From assembly GCA_930633525.1 (NCBI GenBank), contig CAKNFP010000001.1:310001-374000 (forward strand): a DNA stretch of 64,000 bases, given 5' to 3'. A model generated the notes under the pieces. It had not been told where the DNA came from. It saw only the letters and a program-made list of their open reading frames with translations, and ran no database searches. Shown piece by piece: positions 61,541-64,000 of the stretch (positions within the stretch are counted from its first letter, which is position 1; each line of letters opens with the position of its first letter). The translations under genes and the position numbers were made by a program. This DNA comes from Hyphomicrobiales bacterium (GTDB lineage Bacteria > Pseudomonadota > Alphaproteobacteria > Rhizobiales > Beijerinckiaceae).

Positions 61541-62959
61541 ATGGGCATCGTGACCCCAAACGTTGTGCCGGCGTCGGTGCTACTGGCCGAGCCGCAACCG
61601 GCCTGGCTCGTCTGTTTCGCTGAATTCGCCAGGGCGCTTCAGTTCGAAGACCTCGACGACACGCTCGTCGCGCAGGCGAAGCTTGTGATTCTGGATTGCG
61701 TCGGCGCCGTCGCGGCCGGCATGCAGGAGCCGGAGACACGCGCGCTGGTGGCGCGTCTTGCGCGCCGGGGCGGGACAGAAGGTGTGGCCGCCATCGGCGC
61801 CGGGCGCCGCCTGCGCGCCGATGATGCCGCCTTCGCCAACGGCGTCGCCGGCACCATGCTGGAACTCGACGAGGGCAATTCCTTCGCCCGCGGCCATCCC
61901 GGCATCCATGTCCTGCCGGCGGCACTGGCGGCGTGGCCCCTCGCTGAGGTCAACGGACGCGATTTCCTTCTGACCTTCATCCTCGGCTATGAAGTCGGCG
62001 CGCGCATTGGCGCGGCGTCGCGCCTGCGCACGACCGTGCATCCGCACGGCACCTGGGGCACCGTCGGGGCAGCTTTTGCGGCCGCCTATCTGGAAGCGGC
62101 CGATACCGACGCGCTCGTCGCGACCATCAATGTCTCCTCGACGCTCAGCGTCAGCGCCAGCCTGCGCGCCATGCTCGAAGGCGCCACCGTGCGCAACAGC
62201 TTCGCCGGCTTTTCCGCCCGCAACGGCCTCACCGCCTGGGACCTCGTGGCGAGCGGCTTCTCGGGCGAGATCGATGGCGTGAGGACCGTCTACAGCGGCA
62301 TCCTCGCGGAGGGCTTCAATCCCGACGTGATGGTGGAAGAACTCGGCGCACGCTGGGAGATCCAGCGCAACTACTTCAAGCGCCACGCAGCCTGCCGCTT
62401 CACGCACGGGGCGCTCGACGTGGTGGCGAAGCTCCTCGCCGAGCACGGCCCGATCGATCCAACTGACATCGCCGGTATTGATGTCGTGACCTATGTCTGG
62501 GCGGCGCAGCTCGACGGGCAGGAGCCCGCCAATATGCTGGCCGCGAAATTCTCGCTCCCCTTCGCCGTCGCCACCACGATCGCCCATGGCAGCGCCTCGG
62601 TGCCGGCCTTCCGCGCCCCCGCGCTGGGCGATGCCCGCATCGTTGAACTCGCGAAACGCGTGAAGGTCGACGAGGATCCGGCGATGAGCGCCATGCTCCC
62701 CGACAAACGCCCCGCGCGCGTCACCATCCGGCTGGCCGATGGTCGCGTCCTCAGCGGCGAGACCTTCACCAATCGCGGCGATGCGGTGGATCCTTACGGT
62801 CCCGACGAGGTCATTGCGAAATTCATGGAACTGGCCGTGCCGGTCTGGGGCGAGAGTCATGCGACCCGCATCAGGCAGGCAATCGACAGCCTGGACGAGG
62901 CAACCGGCCTTGCCGATTTGGACGCGCTGCTCGCCGAGCCGGCGCTCGAGGATCATTGA
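61541..62959 (+). CDS. MmgE/PrpD family protein
   Basis: This 472-residue protein of the 2-methylcitrate dehydratase/cis-aconitate decarboxylase superfamily has AKLVILDCVGAVAAGMQEPE near the N-terminus. AFANGVAGTMLELDEGNSFARGHPGIHVLPAALA follows, with the His-Pro segment expected at the active site. HPHGTWGTVGAAFAAAYLE and KRHAACRFTHGALDVV come later. Members dehydrate, isomerise or decarboxylate small polycarboxylates, and many are uncharacterised. It starts 11 bases after the transporter and ends one base before the lyase gene, so it belongs to the same operon. Confidence 0.88.
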   Translation: MGIVTPNVVPASVLLAEPQPAWLVCFAEFARALQFEDLDDTLVAQAKLVILDCVGAVAAGMQEPETRALVARLARRGGTEGVAAIGAGRRLRADDAAFANGVAGTMLELDEGNSFARGHPGIHVLPAALAAWPLAEVNGRDFLLTFILGYEVGARIGAASRLRTTVHPHGTWGTVGAAFAAAYLEAADTDALVATINVSSTLSVSASLRAMLEGATVRNSFAGFSARNGLTAWDLVASGFSGEIDGVRTVYSGILAEGFNPDVMVEELGARWEIQRNYFKRHAACRFTHGALDVVAKLLAEHGPIDPTDIAGIDVVTYVWAAQLDGQEPANMLAAKFSLPFAVATTIAHGSASVPAFRAPALGDARIVELAKRVKVDEDPAMSAMLPDKRPARVTIRLADGRVLSGETFTNRGDAVDPYGPDEVIAKFMELAVPVWGESHATRIRQAIDSLDEATGLADLDALLAEPALEDH

Positions 62960-62960
62960 T

Positions 62961-63839
62961 ATGAGTCTGAAGCAAAGACTGACAGTAAAGGCGCCCGTCG
63001 TTGCGCCCGGGATCTACGATGCGCTGACCGCCTCGATCGCCGCCGCGGCCGGGTTCGAGGCGCTCTACCTGTCAGGCGCGGCCATTGCCTACACGCGCCT
63101 GGGGCGCTCGGATATCGGGCTCGTCTCGATGAACGAGGTGGCCGACGTCATCACCCTCGTTCGGGATCGGGTGCCGACGGCGCTCATCGTTGACGCCGAC
63201 AACGGCTATGGCAACGCCCTCAATGTGCAGCGCACCGTGCGCCTGTTCGAGCGGGCCGGCGCCACGGCCATCCAGCTCGAGGACCAGACGCTGCCGAAGC
63301 GCTGCGGCCATTTGCAGGACAAGAGCCTGATCAGCGCCGGTGAGATGGCCGGCAAGGTCAAGGCGGCCGTCGATGCCCGCGTCAACGAGGAAACGCTGAT
63401 CGTAGCGCGCACCGATGCGGTGGCGGTCGAGGGGCTCGAGAGCGCGATCGAGCGCGCGCATCTCTACGCCGAGGCCGGTGCCGACGTGCTCTTCGTCGAG
63501 GCGCCGCGGTCCAGGGAGCAACTGGCGGCTGTGACCGGCGCGCTAGGCGGCACGCTGCCGCTCCTTGCCAATATGGTGGAAGGCGGCGACACGCCGCTGG
63601 CGAGCGCCGGTGAGCTTGGCAAGCTCGGCTTCAAGATCGTGATCTTCCCCGGCGGCATCGTGCGCGCGCTCGCCCGCACCGCGCAGGATTATTACAGCTC
63701 TCTGAAGGTCAACGGCACGAACGATCCGTTCAAGGAGCGGATGTTCGATTTCAACGCCCTGAACGCGCTGATCGGCACGCCGGAGCTGCTCGCTCTCGGG
63801 CGTACCTACGAAGATTTCAAGAAGGAACCCGCGGCATGA
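62961..63839 (+). CDS. Isocitrate lyase/PEP mutase superfamily C-C lyase
   Basis: This 292-residue alpha/beta-barrel enzyme has the metal site VDADNGYGN and the catalytic flexible loop LEDQTLPKRCGHLQDKSLI. That loop keeps Lys-Arg-Cys-Gly-His, typical of methylisocitrate and dimethylmalate lyases rather than of PEP mutase. Further segments are IVARTDAVAVEGLESAIERAHLYAEAGAD and VEAPRS. It should split a 2-hydroxy di- or tricarboxylate by retro-Claisen or aldol-type cleavage, giving pyruvate or a related oxo acid. It overlaps the next gene by four bases (ATGA). Confidence 0.9.
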   Translation: MSLKQRLTVKAPVVAPGIYDALTASIAAAAGFEALYLSGAAIAYTRLGRSDIGLVSMNEVADVITLVRDRVPTALIVDADNGYGNALNVQRTVRLFERAGATAIQLEDQTLPKRCGHLQDKSLISAGEMAGKVKAAVDARVNEETLIVARTDAVAVEGLESAIERAHLYAEAGADVLFVEAPRSREQLAAVTGALGGTLPLLANMVEGGDTPLASAGELGKLGFKIVIFPGGIVRALARTAQDYYSSLKVNGTNDPFKERMFDFNALNALIGTPELLALGRTYEDFKKEPAA

Positions 63840-64000
63840 CGAGTATCGATCCTGTCACCCTTGCCGTGCTCAAGGGGCGCCTGGAGCAGATCGCGGACGA
63901 GATGGACGCCACGCTGTATCGTTCGGCGTTCAACCCGATCATCGCCGAGGCGCGTGATGCCTGCCACGGCCTCTATCATGCGACGACCGGCGCGACGCTG
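63836..64000 (+). CDS. Hydantoinase B/oxoprolinase family protein, 5' end only
   Basis: The first 55 residues are present before the window ends: MTSIDPVTLAVLKGRLEQIA, followed by DEMDATLYRSAFNPIIAEARDAC. This is the characteristic N-terminus of HyuB-type subunits of ATP-dependent hydantoinases, oxoprolinases and related amidohydrolases. The catalytic parts are outside the window. The start overlaps the lyase stop as ATGA. A HyuA partner, if present, should lie just to the right. Confidence 0.88.
   Translation, partial: MTSIDPVTLAVLKGRLEQIADEMDATLYRSAFNPIIAEARDACHGLYHATTGATL

Noticed and set aside
1..64000. tRNA, rRNA or integrated phage or plasmid modules
   Set aside because: No tRNA-like cloverleaf, rRNA, integrase, transposase, capsid or replication-initiation gene was recognised while reading the window; a covariance-model scan would be needed to be certain about small RNAs.

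Overview
The window is about 64 kb of high-GC DNA from an alphaproteobacterium, almost certainly order Hyphomicrobiales (Rhizobiales). The evidence is a GcrA cell-cycle regulator divergent from an argD-argF-hslO operon, a complete phoR-pstSCAB-phoU-phoB locus with a near-perfect Pho box, GANTC sites upstream of gcrA, and REP-like palindromes of the kind common in this order. The genus cannot be fixed from sequence alone; the Chelatococcus, Bosea and Beijerinckiaceae neighbourhood is a guess. No rRNA, tRNA, CRISPR array or recognisable transposase gene was seen.

Layout. 1-5.8 kb: end of apaG, argE, then leftward argD-argF-hslO and rightward gcrA. 5.9-14.1 kb: leftward phosphate-starvation locus (phoR, pstS, pstC, pstA, pstB, phoU, phoB) preceded by a YbhN-type membrane protein. 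14.3-22.7 kb: ilvD, a palindrome-rich patch holding a small DUF559 endonuclease gene, a membrane acyltransferase, an M48 protease with LemA, and an AlgJ/AlgI-like polysaccharide O-acetylation pair. 22.8-29.8 kb: polA, an O-antigen-ligase-like protein, transaldolase and a Bcr/CflA-type drug exporter.

29.8-38.7 kb: a leftward cluster that fits the 2-aminoadipate/glutarate branch of lysine catabolism. It holds an AASA/P6C-type dehydrogenase, glutaryl-CoA dehydrogenase, a class III CoA-transferase and a TPP enzyme, with a divergent LysR regulator. It is interrupted by a second palindrome patch carrying another DUF559 gene. 39-48.3 kb: two small unknown proteins, more palindromes, and a self-contained sugar operon (binding protein, ATPase, two permeases, LacI regulator, TIM-barrel isomerase, Gfo/Idh/MocA dehydrogenase) behind a 20-bp operator-like palindrome.

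48.4-64 kb: rnk, an exported Ntn-hydrolase, an APH-fold protein lacking the catalytic Asp, and a large catabolic island. The island comprises a fumarate-reductase-like flavoprotein, a divergent LeuC/LeuD paralogue pair, an old-yellow-enzyme-type reductase, a GntR regulator, a five-gene Liv-type ABC transporter, an MmgE/PrpD protein, an isocitrate-lyase-family C-C lyase and the start of a hydantoinase-B-like gene. The enzyme classes suggest uptake of a small carboxylate or amide, hydration of an unsaturated dicarboxylate and cleavage to pyruvate-like products; the substrate is unknown.

The best candidates for something new are the catabolic island, the two DUF559 nuclease genes boxed between oppositely oriented palindromic elements, and the lysine/glutarate cluster with its unexplained TPP enzyme. 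A 23-bp poly-G run flanked by a 32-bp direct repeat near 22.7 kb looks more like an assembly artefact than biology.
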